From contig ML014123.1 of assembly GCA_003615045.1 (NCBI GenBank), positions 62,001 to 126,000 on the forward strand: DNA of 64,000 nucleotides. The letters are read 5' to 3'. The notes beneath the pieces were generated by a model that was not told the DNA's origin, ran no database searches, and worked only from the letters and a program-made list of their open reading frames with translations. The DNA is from Caulochytrium protostelioides (taxonomy: Eukaryota; Chytridiomycota; Caulochytriomycetes; Caulochytriales; Caulochytriaceae). A program made the position numbers and the translations under genes. Positions 1-9,637 of this stretch are shown in pieces; within the stretch, counting starts at the first letter, position 1; the number at the start of each line of letters is the position of its first letter.

Positions 1-3000
1 CAGGGCTTCGTCGTCGCCGCCGTTGTTCAGCACGCCGTAATCGATGAGGGCTTGCATACTGCCCCACTCGATAATCTTCTTTTCCAGCCAGACCAGACTC
101 ACCGGCTTGATGAGATAGTCGTTGCAGCCGGCCTCGAGCGCGGCATAGCGGTCCTGGGGCACGGAGGTGGCAGTCAGCGCCACAATGACGACTTCAGGCG
201 AGAATTTTTGGACCTTCCGCCGCTCGGCCTCGATGCGCCGGATCTCACGCGTCGCCTCGATGCCATCCATGATGGGCATGACGATATCCATCAGCACCAG
301 GTGGAACCGCCCGGCCCGGTACTTGTCCACGGCTTGCTTGCCGTTGCTCGCGACCGTATTGGTGATGCCCTTCTTTTTGAGGAAATGGCTCAGGATCTTT
401 TGGTTGATCATGTTGTCTTCTGCAATCAAGACCGAAATGGGCGGCGACACGTTCAGAATGAGCATATCCGCCGGGCCGAGCATCGCGTTCGGGTTCGGCG
501 GCATCGCCGCGGGGCTCGGGCTCGGGTGGCGGCGGACGTGTCCAGGCGGCTGCGAGCCGGCTTGCTCGACAGCGCGCTGCGCGGCCGAGGGCAGGACGGC
601 CGTCGTCGCCTCGGACGAGAAGGGCGTCTTGTCCCCAGGCGTCAGTGCGGCTTTGTTCGAGGCCGCCGACATCGGATGCGCGAGCGAGCCAGCCGTGGCG
701 GCGGCCCTGCTGGCGGCTTCGGAGACCACGGGCGACGGACGCGCCGTGGGGGGTGCGGTCGCCGCAGTGCCGGGCACGTCGATGCCGTGCATGCCGATGC
801 CGTTCCGCAGAGGGGCCTGGGACATGGGGGCGGCGAGCGCCGCCCCCATCGTGGGGGGCTCCTTGCCATAGGCAGGGCGCCCAGCACCGTTCGTGGGCGC
901 CCCAGCGACCCAGTTGCCTGGCGACTCGGATGGATGCGATGAGGCCGCGTGAGTCGTCGGCGACGACGTCGACGCGCCGCTGGAAGACAGCTGAGCGCCG
1001 CTGACGAGCGCCATCACGTCGTCGTGCCCGATTTCCTCAGGGAACGTGAGGACCGGCGGGGCCACGACGGGGCCGTGACCCGCGATGCACGGCAGCGTCG
1101 CGGGCAGCACTGTGGCGCGTGGGTCAAGCGGGAGCGGCCCACCCATGGCGGTGGCACGAGCGGCCAGCTGGTGCGGGGAAGAGGTCGCCGCCACCGACGC
1201 CGCGGCAGGCGAGCACGTGCCCACGGGGGACGGCGTCACGGCGAGGACCCCGTTCATGACGGCAGGTCCCACAGCGGCAAAGGCTGGAACGGATGCCGGC
1301 AGGAGATAAGGCGCCGCGCTGAACGAGGCGACGACAGGCATGCCGGTCGGCATGCCGTAAGCGTTGGCCTGCTGGCGATCGCCTGACTCTGGGATGGCGG
1401 AGAGAGAGGGCATGCTGATGGCCGTGACCGCGGCGGCGGCCGAGGATGACAACGCGTCATACCGGGCGATAGTTGACACCGTCGTCATCATGGATGCCGC
1501 CGCGGCCGAGCCTGAGGCCGCGGTGGACGTCACGGTCGTCGTAGTCGTCTTGGAGATGGCGGTCGTGGTGGCTGTGGCATAGGAGGCCGTCACGGCATCG
1601 TCAGCCGCGGTATCGAACAAACGGTTTGCGCAGGTCGCATGAGTGCCGGACGTCTTAGCGTCCGAGGCGCTGCTGACGGCCGAAGCAGCCGCCATGGCGG
1701 CGGCAGACGCGACGATAATATCTCTAGTCATGGGCGCGTTGATACCACCACCGGCGCCCGCGCCCCCGAGATGGCCGCCACCGGTGGCCGCGACGGTCAG
1801 GACGTGGGGCTGGTGCCGCCCGCCGCGCTTGGGCGTCATGGCCGGCGTGCGGCTGTGACTGTGCACGTGGCCCGTGGGATCGTGGGCCGGGGTGCCGACG
1901 ACGCTCGCGCCTTCCTGGTCAGATGCGGCGCGACGGGGCACGACGAGCGGCATGGACCACTCCTCCGTGCTGGCGACGCAGATCTCCATGAGTGCCGACA
2001 GCAGTTTCCACGGTCCGACGGGCTTGGTGATGAGCCAGATCGTGGGCGTAACGCCTTTGTAGGTCTCGAGCAGGTTAGCCAGGAAATCAATCAGCTGGCG
2101 GTAGGTCGAAGGCACGACGAACATGATCACCGGGCCGACGATGCCGCGGCGCGCACGATACATGAGCAGCCACTCGAGCGCGAAGAAATCCTCGTTGTCG
2201 ATACAAACAATGTTCTGGACGCGCTGCGCCGCGTCGCATGACTCGCGGAAGCCGGGCGTCTTGGCATCATACTCGGCCATCACCGATTGGCAGGCGTCCT
2301 TGTCCGCCACTTGGTAGGACGTGAAATCGGCTTCCCATTGGGCCATATTGGTGCTCAACATCTGCAGGAACGGGTTCGAGGGCCCCGTCGCTAGCAGCAC
2401 AAACCGCCGGTTCTTGAGCTCGTTGGCAAAGGTCAACAGCTGCAGCGTATCCTGGATCCAGACGCGCTGCGGCAGTCGGACCGGCGCTTCGCTGTGCTGG
2501 AGGCTGACGCGCTCGAACTCAGGGTGGTCCGGGTTGCATGCGAGCCAGATCGCATGGAGCCGGAACTCAAACATCTCGCGGGCCAGCACGGGGACGGTCG
2601 GCGACTCGGTCGTGCCATCCGCGCGGACGGCCTCCGGGGACCGCAGGTGCCCGAGGGAGACGAGCTCGGCCTTGAAGCCGGCCGCGAGGTGACCCGAGTG
2701 CTCCACGAGCCGGCGCGAGAGCTCGGCCAGCGAGAGCCCGCTCTGGAAGCGGTAGCGCCAAGTGAACGCGGTCGGCGTCAGCGAGAGGTCATACGCGGCC
2801 TGCGCCTGCAGCGTTTCTTCCTCAAGCCGCGTAAACCACTTCTCCTGCATCTCGTTGAATAGACGGCTGGTGCGGATGATTTCATGAAACGGGTCGGCAT
2901 CCGCGTCTAAGGCCGTTGCCGTGGCCGTGGCTGTGGTGGTGGATGTGGCATCGACCTGCTGGGTCGCGCCCTGTGTACCCGAGAGGTATGAATCACCATT

Positions 3001-4545
3001 GTCACCGACAAGGAGCGTGATATCGAGCGTCGCGTTTTCTGTGGAGCACGTTACGACCGTGAGCAGCATCTCCAGCAAATGGCATTCGACGAGGCGGAAG
3101 GCGACGAGTGCGACCCATTTACCGCGCGACAGCGATGCGGTCGAGACGATATTGACGATCATCGTCATGCCTTTCTGGTCCGCAAAATACGTAGCGGATC
3201 CGCAGATGCGCTCATGCATGGACGAAATGTCGTAGAGTTCGATGACAAAGTGCAGCGGATCCGCGCGGAGTTCCAGATCGGCCGAGCTGGGCCGTGATTG
3301 ATGACCAAGCATAATCTCGTCCAGCCGCATGCCCGCCATCCGGTGCGTTGTCTCCATCGCCATGAGCAGGGTCGAGATAGCCTGGAACAGGTCGGCATAC
3401 TGACCGCGAGGCAGTTCGAGCCCCGCGATCGTGGACAACCGCAAGTACTCGATGGTGGCACGCAGCACCTGCACGAGCATCAGACGCGCACCGCGGTACG
3501 TCCGCGAGCACACAATCACGGCGGCCTTGTAAGCCATCATGTCCTCTTCCGAGACCCAGCCAGGAGGCACGCCCCCGGCAGTCGACGTGAGGGCGCCACC
3601 CACTTGGACGATATGGCCGCGCTCAGTGGATGGCTGCTCCTCCCCCTCGTTCGGAGTTCGCGGATCGGTCAAGGACGCGGCGGATGGGGATGTGACGATG
3701 GTCCCGGACGCCACGGTCAGCGTCGTGGTGGTCGTGGTGGTCTGCGTCACACGGGCAGCACCTCCTTCAGGCGCGTGTGAGAATGCCCGACCCTCAGCTT
3801 CGGTCGTCATGACCTGCTGCTGCTGCTTCGCCATCATGGTCTTGTGAGCGCTTGGCGCCGCGGCCGCCGCGATCGCGCGCGAACTCTGCGGCGCATCGCG
3901 TAGCGATGGCTGGGGTGCCGCCATCGCCTGCTGCGACTGGGCCTCATGGTGCAGTATGGACATGAGCGCCAGAACGCGCGAGATGGCGGACGCACGCGTC
4001 AGGTGCGTCAACAGCACCACCGCATAGCGGCCCAACGGGCCAAAGAAAGCGCCGCCCATGCGCTGAACAAGCAGCGAGAGCAGGTGAACGAGGTAGATCG
4101 AATGCCGTGGGGCGGCGGCGGCGTCCGCCACGTCACGGAGCATGGCGCAGGCGGTCGTCACATAGAGAATCTGGGTGGTAGACCCCACTTTGGTATACAA
4201 GCATGCCAGCACGCCTGCGACCACCAGAAGGGTCGTGCCGTCGAGGCCGCGGTCATTCAACCATAGCAGACACACGAGGACGAGACCGCGGTGTACCCAG
4301 ATGCCAAAGGGATAGAGCGTCGCCTTGTCTGGGGAGGATCGAGATGGAGGTGCGGGACCAAACTGATCGAGCCATGCCAGGAGCCGTGCGGCCTTCGGTC
4401 CAGGCTGGACGGCGACCCCAGGTAGCCGCGGCAGCGCGACCGGTGGTACCGAGAGCGACGGCGAATCAGATCTTGGTGCCGAGGCCGGCGCGAGCGGCAC
4501 CGCGGCGGAGGACGCCGCCATCGCGGGTCCTATCGCCGTCGCCAT
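1..4545 (-). CDS. SSK1: SSK1-like response regulator with degenerate hybrid histidine-kinase N-terminal part (partial, 3' end outside window)
   Basis: A single open frame runs from the ATG at 4545 to the window edge (at least 1,515 codons, no stop). The C-terminal 130 or so residues (about 40-450) form a complete receiver domain: an acidic pair near its start (IAEDN), phospho-acceptor Asp about residue 1420 in LVLMDIVMP, then LTATS and a KPV lysine. The tail (CNDYLIKPV, EWGSMQALID) matches the fungal SSK1 receiver, which relays osmotic and oxidative stress signals to the HOG MAP-kinase cascade. Residues about 80-150 hold two or more hydrophobic, membrane-like segments. Residues about 335-515 resemble a histidine kinase dimerisation/ATPase unit without an evident phospho-His or ATP-binding G boxes, and about 690-845 resemble a receiver without the Asp triad. 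A long Ala/Ser/Thr/Pro linker follows. The SSK1 call is secure; the pseudo-kinase reading is an inference from weak patterns. Confidence 0.87.
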   Translation of the reverse strand, partial: MATAIGPAMAASSAAVPLAPASAPRSDSPSLSVPPVALPRLPGVAVQPGPKAARLLAWLDQFGPAPPSRSSPDKATLYPFGIWVHRGLVLVCLLWLNDRGLDGTTLLVVAGVLACLYTKVGSTTQILYVTTACAMLRDVADAAAAPRHSIYLVHLLSLLVQRMGGAFFGPLGRYAVVLLTHLTRASAISRVLALMSILHHEAQSQQAMAAPQPSLRDAPQSSRAIAAAAAPSAHKTMMAKQQQQVMTTEAEGRAFSHAPEGGAARVTQTTTTTTTLTVASGTIVTSPSAASLTDPRTPNEGEEQPSTERGHIVQVGGALTSTAGGVPPGWVSEEDMMAYKAAVIVCSRTYRGARLMLVQVLRATIEYLRLSTIAGLELPRGQYADLFQAISTLLMAMETTHRMAGMRLDEIMLGHQSRPSSADLELRADPLHFVIELYDISSMHERICGSATYFADQKGMTMIVNIVSTASLSRGKWVALVAFRLVECHLLEMLLTVVTCSTENATLDITLLVGDNGDSYLSGTQGATQQVDATSTTTATATATALDADADPFHEIIRTSRLFNEMQEKWFTRLEEETLQAQAAYDLSLTPTAFTWRYRFQSGLSLAELSRRLVEHSGHLAAGFKAELVSLGHLRSPEAVRADGTTESPTVPVLAREMFEFRLHAIWLACNPDHPEFERVSLQHSEAPVRLPQRVWIQDTLQLLTFANELKNRRFVLLATGPSNPFLQMLSTNMAQWEADFTSYQVADKDACQSVMAEYDAKTPGFRESCDAAQRVQNIVCIDNEDFFALEWLLMYRARRGIVGPVIMFVVPSTYRQLIDFLANLLETYKGVTPTIWLITKPVGPWKLLSALMEICVASTEEWSMPLVVPRRAASDQEGASVVGTPAHDPTGHVHSHSRTPAMTPKRGGRHQPHVLTVAATGGGHLGGAGAGGGINAPMTRDIIVASAAAMAAASAVSSASDAKTSGTHATCANRLFDTAADDAVTASYATATTTAISKTTTTTVTSTAASGSAAAASMMTTVSTIARYDALSSSAAAAVTAISMPSLSAIPESGDRQQANAYGMPTGMPVVASFSAAPYLLPASVPAFAAVGPAVMNGVLAVTPSPVGTCSPAAASVAATSSPHQLAARATAMGGPLPLDPRATVLPATLPCIAGHGPVVAPPVLTFPEEIGHDDVMALVSGAQLSSSGASTSSPTTHAASSHPSESPGNWVAGAPTNGAGRPAYGKEPPTMGAALAAPMSQAPLRNGIGMHGIDVPGTAATAPPTARPSPVVSEAASRAAATAGSLAHPMSAASNKAALTPGDKTPFSSEATTAVLPSAAQRAVEQAGSQPPGHVRRHPSPSPAAMPPNPNAMLGPADMLILNVSPPISVLIAEDNMINQKILSHFLKKKGITNTVASNGKQAVDKYRAGRFHLVLMDIVMPIMDGIEATREIRRIEAERRKVQKFSPEVVIVALTATSVPQDRYAALEAGCNDYLIKPVSLVWLEKKIIEWGSMQALIDYGVLNNGGDDEAL

Positions 4546-6539
4546 CAGAGATGAAATGACGACGTGCAGTGGCGGCGCACAGGATACTGAAGGCGGGAAA
4601 GATATTATACAGGCGGTCACAGCGGCATGGGGCTGGGAATGGATGCCGCGGGGCAGAATGACGGTGTGAAGCGCAGAAACGGGTCGTCAAGAGCGACGAA
4701 ATGGACGGTGCGCGGCGCAGTGTCGGGCTTCACATGGACGGCCCAGACGGCGATGAATCAAGCCTAGACCAGCCACCGAATGCACGAAGTCGTCACGCTG
4801 GCGAGACCTCCCCTTGACCCGCTCCAGACCAGCAAGCTAGTCAGCGGTTAACACGCTTCAGCAGCGACTCTCGGTCATCGATGACGGCTACGCGACCATG
4901 AAGGAGGGGGCTCAAATTCGTGCGAAAGCCGCTGATCCGATATCGTTCATCGGCTAGTCGTGCTGGGGACTTATCGCCGTGCTTCTCCGTAGAAAGAGTT
5001 GTCGACGGATGTCAATCGTTTATCCAGCAGAAGCAGATTCTCTCGGCGGAGGGCGGGAAAGCGGCAGCCAGCAGCACAGGCGGTGAAGAGCGGGCAAGTG
5101 GGCGGTGGTGTCACGAGGCAGCTCGCATTCGAAGATCACACAACGTGGCCGCCTGAGCCTCTTGTGACGGCGTAAGGCATGTCCGAGGTGATACGCATGG
5201 GTCCAGGCGTCGTCATCGGCACCGTGCCAGGGTCACGAGAGAGACAGGCGGCGCTTTTCCTTTTTGTTTTTCTGAAACGCGACGACGGATGCGCTGTCTC
5301 TCGTCTGTCTTGCGCCCTTGTGCCTCGCCGGCGTCGTCCCCGCCATCAGCCCCTGACCCCCTACGGATACGCGGCACAGCACGTATCGGGTCAGCTGCCG
5401 GCCATCCACCACCTCGGGGGGCGCCTGCCTGCCCCGGGTCCTGACTCCGTCCTGGGCGTCATGGCGTCCATGCTGATGAGCATTCGCCCGTGGTCGGCAT
5501 TCGTCGGGCGACCGGAAATTCCGTAGCGAGGAACCTAATACCCGCTCCAAGATGACACGTCCCTGCACTCCGAACGCTTCTCTCCGAAAATAAAAACTTC
5601 CAGGCAAGGTATCGCTGTATGCTGGCTTCTCTGTTCTAGGTTTGCTTCGGGCGTACATCTGCTCCGCCGCGTGAGGGAGGAGACCGAAGGCCGAGCCAAC
5701 CGCCTTCCGCAGCCCGTTCTCCTTCGCATTTCGAAGACCACGCACTGCGCAGGACAGGCCCATTGCCAGAAGACGGCCAAGGCGTACCTTGGTCTGAGCG
5801 CACCGGGCCTAAGCTGAGGGATGCTGGGCGCGCCGGAATCCAAGCCAGCCAAGCGTGATCAACAATGGGCGGCCTGCCCGAAGACGCCGTAGCCATGGCC
5901 GGGCGGACTCAGGATAGAAAGGGGACACACGGATCACGGTTCCGATGGCGTTAACACCATGCGCTGGCCGCGTGCCGCTCCTCCTAGCGGTAGGCGCGCC
6001 GCACCCTGAGAGCCTCATCCGAGAAAAGTGCTGGAAATGTATCGCATGACCAGTCGATCCCTGACTCAGCCAGGCGCGCGACATCAGTTGAGCACGTCTG
6101 TGCTCCTAAGCGTCAGACGGTTTTATTATTATGACAACGAAATCGTTTTCCATGACCACGTCCGTAGGGGGGTTGGGCCCAGAACACGCGAGAAGAGGCC
6201 CAAGAGTCTTTGCACAGGCATCCGCCAGCAGAAGGTCGTATGCGGTCGTAGGTGAACCCAGAAAAGAGTTGAGATCCGATAGGCCGTGGCATGGCACGTG
6301 GGAGGTCATGCAGACTTGATGGGGTGGGCGTGGGTGTCACGAACATGATTGTCTGTGCCTTGCTCTATGCGCTGCACCGATGTTAGGAGGAACTCGTCGT
6401 AAGAAGACCTCGATCGCTACGCCCTCGAGCAGTCGCTGTTGGACCAACCGAGGGATCCCGGCTGCCTTTGCCGATCCATGGTGTGACAACTCCGACACCG
6501 GGGCCGCCCCGCTCGCATAACAACGAAAGCGGAAAAGGA

Positions 6540-6698
6540 GGAATCGCCACCGCCGCCAACCTCGGGGAGGTCCGCGATCTAGGCCCAAACGATCAGCGCC
6601 TGGCGGACATCGAAACGTGCTTCGACATAGAGCGAAAAAATAAGATACTGAAATCCATGATCACCAGAACATGCATAACGGGCGCTAAACAGTCGTGA
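6540..6698 (+). pseudogene. Possible relic of a coiled-coil/ciliary coding exon
   Basis: A short plus-strand frame reads DQRLADIETCFDIERKNKIL, followed by KSMITR and a stop. The Ile-Glu-x-x-Asn-x-x-Leu/Ile pattern is reminiscent of the helical motif in CFAP97-type flagellar proteins (compare the gene at 21221-22027), but only about 30 residues look protein-like and no flanking exons could be joined. Treat as a weak lead: it may be chance. Confidence 0.2.
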
Positions 6699-6712
6699 TG
6701 CTATCACGACTG
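6690..6712. repeat. Perfect 9-bp inverted repeat (hairpin)
   Basis: CAGTCGTGA at 6690-6698 and TCACGACTG at 6704-6712 are exact reverse complements with a 5-nt loop (TGCTA). The hairpin lies directly downstream of the putative coding relic and upstream of DRC1. Function unknown; it could be an RNA hairpin or the footprint of a small mobile element. Confidence 0.6.
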
Positions 6713-6955
6713 AATGATCATGGTCGCCACATTGACGTGCGGTTGGCTTCGCCGTTATCGTGACGCGGCCTCGAGCGGTCGTCACCCAGCTGTAACAGAC
6801 GCGACCTTGGCACACCATCGACCTTTTTCGCCGCTTGGCCCTGCACGGCCCTGGATCCGTAGCTTCATACCCTCGTCTGATCCGCTGAATTGCGAATTAG
6901 CGCGGACTCTGTCTCCGCAGGCCTTCCCCCGTTTGTCTGTGACCCACTTCCCCCA

Positions 6956-9542
6956 ATGCCTCCTGCGGCGGGCACGATGGGCGCGGCCGCCGGTGCGAGC
7001 GGCGCCGTCGCCACGCACGTGGCGGGCTCGCAGAACGCGATTGCCGCCGGCACCACGACCACGACCTCGCTCGCCCAGCAGAACGCTATCGCGGCCAAGC
7101 ACATCGCGAGTCTGACGAATCCGACCGCGCAGGAGGCGCAAAACCGTGCGGCCCGGATCCAGAGCCGGCGCGCGCGCATGGATGCTAACAAGGCCCACCG
7201 TGCCAAGACCGAGCAGGAAGGTAACGTGCCAGGTCCAACGTGCCAAGTCCAGACGCCGCGGGGCGGCGTCTGGCGAGCAACGGCGAGACAGCGGGGCGTG
7301 ACGAGTGATCTCATGCGCTCGGATGACTCACCATCGATAAACCGCCATGTGTCCTTGGATGGTATGATATGGTATGATACGATACGATGCGATACGATAT
7401 GGGATGATCTAATATGGTATGGCGGGGGCCTATCATGCCTCACTGCTCCTGCGTGCTCCGCTCTGCGGATGATTAGACCACCCAGAGGTCGTGCCGCAGC
7501 ATGACGCGCGGCCCTCGCGCGGAAACGCGAGCCAGCAGGTCCAGCTGGCCCGCCGCAAGATCGCGACCACCAAGAATACGACGGGCGATATGGTGACGAA
7601 CGTCGTGGTCGGATCGATCACGCGCGAACAGCAGCGCCGAGCCGAGCAGGAAGCCAAGACGGAGCAGTGGGAAGCGATGCTCGCCGCGGATAAGGAAGCC
7701 GATGACGCCGCGCAAGCCGTGATCGATGCGCAGTGGGAAAAGTTGTTGGCGTTGAAGGGTCCCCATGCGCTACACGAGCAGCTCCAAGTCCAGAAGGGGC
7801 TCTGCGACAACGTGATTTCCAAAAAGAAAGAACTTATTGACCAGTACACGGAAGAGCTCAAGACCAAAGACGACATTTACATCAGCGAGCTGAAGCGCGA
7901 GTCCGAAGAACTTGAAAAGCTGCTGGCCCGCATTGACGAGCAGCACAAACAGGTGCGCCAAGTCATAGCTGAAGAACATCGTAGCAATGAACGCGCGTTT
8001 GTGCAAGAGCGGCAGGAGTTCCTCAGCGATCTTAAGAAGCAGATGGAGCAACTCTATCAGGACCGTGCGACCTTAGAATCCCGTATCCAGACCGAACGAG
8101 CGCAGCGCATTGCGGGCCAGATCCAGGAGATGCAGCAGCTGCGTTTAGAGGATGGCGAAGATTACCACATGGTGAAGATCAAGCTTGAGACCGATATCCA
8201 GGTCCTGGAGCAGCAGCTGCAGCAAATGAAGGCCATGTATCAGCTCAACACGGAGAAGCTGGAGTACAACTACCAGGTTCTCAAGAAGCGCGAGGAAGAA
8301 AACGGCGTGATTCTGAGCACGCAAAAGCGCAAGATCACCCGATTGACGGATACGCTGAATCACCTTCGGGCTAAAACGGCCAAGCAGGAGCGCCAGCAGA
8401 AACAGGAGGCTCAGTCGTTATCGGAGAACTATGTCCGCATCACTTCGCACTTCGCCGAGGTGCGACGTAAAAACCAGCACTTTCGTGTCGCCGACCACCG
8501 CCGTTTTCAGGATGTGCTGGATCTTAAAAGGGAGGAAGCGCTTGCCAAAGTGCGAACCCTAATGAAGGCCGACCGTCTGATATTTGAAAACCAGCTGGGC
8601 CGTCGCTCGCTGTTAGCGCCCGCCGCCACGGATCTGCTTCTCCAGACGCAGGCGCCTCAAGTCGAAGAGACCAACGAGATGCAGAATGCCATCTCCTCAC
8701 AGATGGCCGAATGGCAGCGCGACGATACGCCAGTCAAGCGCGCTCTTGATCTGCTCGCCCGTGAGGCAGATTTCTTGCTGGAGGACAAGCTTCAGCGTCT
8801 GATCAAGCCGCTTAAGCCGCATGAGCAGACGCTCATGAAACTGGACACCATCTTCAAAGCTCTGGGCATCCAGAGCCTGGAGGACGTGGGCCGTCTTGTG
8901 TCGCGTTTCTTCAAACCCGCTAGCAAGCCACATGTCTCCTCAGCGGAGGCGTCCGAGTCGCCCACATCGAGTGAGACGCCGGACCACTCCGAGGAGTCAG
9001 CGCTCTCTGCCGAAAAGAAATCCTTATCGGTGCAAGCATCTGCGTTGGGTCTAGCGCCAGAAGCTTTGCAGACGTCGCTGATTGCTCCACAAGAAGTGAT
9101 GGCGGCTATCAAGGCATTTATGGCCGAGATGCGGTCGGAAGGCCGGCCTGTTGCACCAGCGGCAGACTTTGCCTCGCCCACTCGCCGTCCCATCAGCGGT
9201 CCGGCGAGCGGCTCGCCCGTGGCGCACGGCGCTGAGGGCCACGGCGAGCGCGGCACGGCCGAGAATGCCAGCAACCCCAATACGCGAGCCTTTTGGACCA
9301 ACTTGGCGGATATCATCCAGCCTGAGCGAATCCGGACATGGGAAACGGTGTATGGCGCGATGCAAAAGTACCACCAGCTCTTGGTTCAGCGCCAGGCGGT
9401 GGCCGAGGAACATGCGCGGATTGCCCAGCAGAACGAGGAGCTGCGCAACTTGCTGGCCCGGTACCGTGGCGCCGCGGTCAATGATGAGCTCATTATTCCA
9501 CCACATGTGTTTATGCAAGGCCTTGGTGCGAATGAAGGGTAG
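6956..9542 (+). CDS. DRC1: Dynein regulatory complex subunit 1 (two exons)
   Basis: Core scaffold of the nexin-dynein regulatory complex, which links outer doublets and controls axonemal dynein. Proposed exons are 6956-7220 and 7477-9542 (776 aa; an alternative acceptor at 7486 gives 773 aa). The donor is GTAACG and both acceptors preserve the frame. Exon 1 encodes an Ala/Thr-rich start and the basic RIQSRRARM segment typical of DRC1. The body is almost all coiled coil with the family signature (CDNVISKKKELI; MVKIKLETDIQVLEQQLQQ; YNYQVLKKREEE; RKITRLTD). The C-terminus matches the conserved DRC1 end (FWTNLADIIQPERIRTWE through ELIIPPHVF). Length is close to the human protein (about 740 aa). 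Flagellar function implies a motile zoospore. The intron carries a GATAC-type repeat. Confidence 0.95.
7361..7403. repeat. Pentanucleotide repeat (GGTAT/GATAC type) in DRC1 intron
   Basis: Units GGTATGATAT, GGTATGATAC, GATACGATGC and GATACGATAT follow each other with a period of 5/10 bp inside the proposed DRC1 intron. Confidence 0.8.
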
Positions 9543-9637
9543 ACTCGGCATGCTCGTGAGGCCTCTGAGCGTAAAGCTAATTAAGGAATAGTGCAATTAA
9601 GTTAAAGAACATTCTACAAAATGATACGTATGGTATA

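Larger units (their letters stand above)
4546..6955. other. Intergenic region between divergent SSK1 and DRC1 genes
   Basis: About 2.4 kb without a recognisable intact gene. It should contain the two divergent promoters. Open frames here are short or have no protein-like composition. One short stretch (about 6540-6698, +) looks like a coding relic and is followed by a perfect hairpin; both are listed separately. Confidence 0.6.

Noticed and set aside
52-942. Long plus-strand open frames antisense to the SSK1 gene (also 167-871, 949-1386, 1639-2241)
   Set aside because: They mirror a GC-rich coding frame on the opposite strand; translations are Arg/Gly/His-biased and match no family.
5233-5763. 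Minus-strand open frame of 176 codons
   Set aside because: Translation has no domain, no conserved-looking pattern and ends in a Lys/Arg/Ser tail; probably chance in intergenic DNA.
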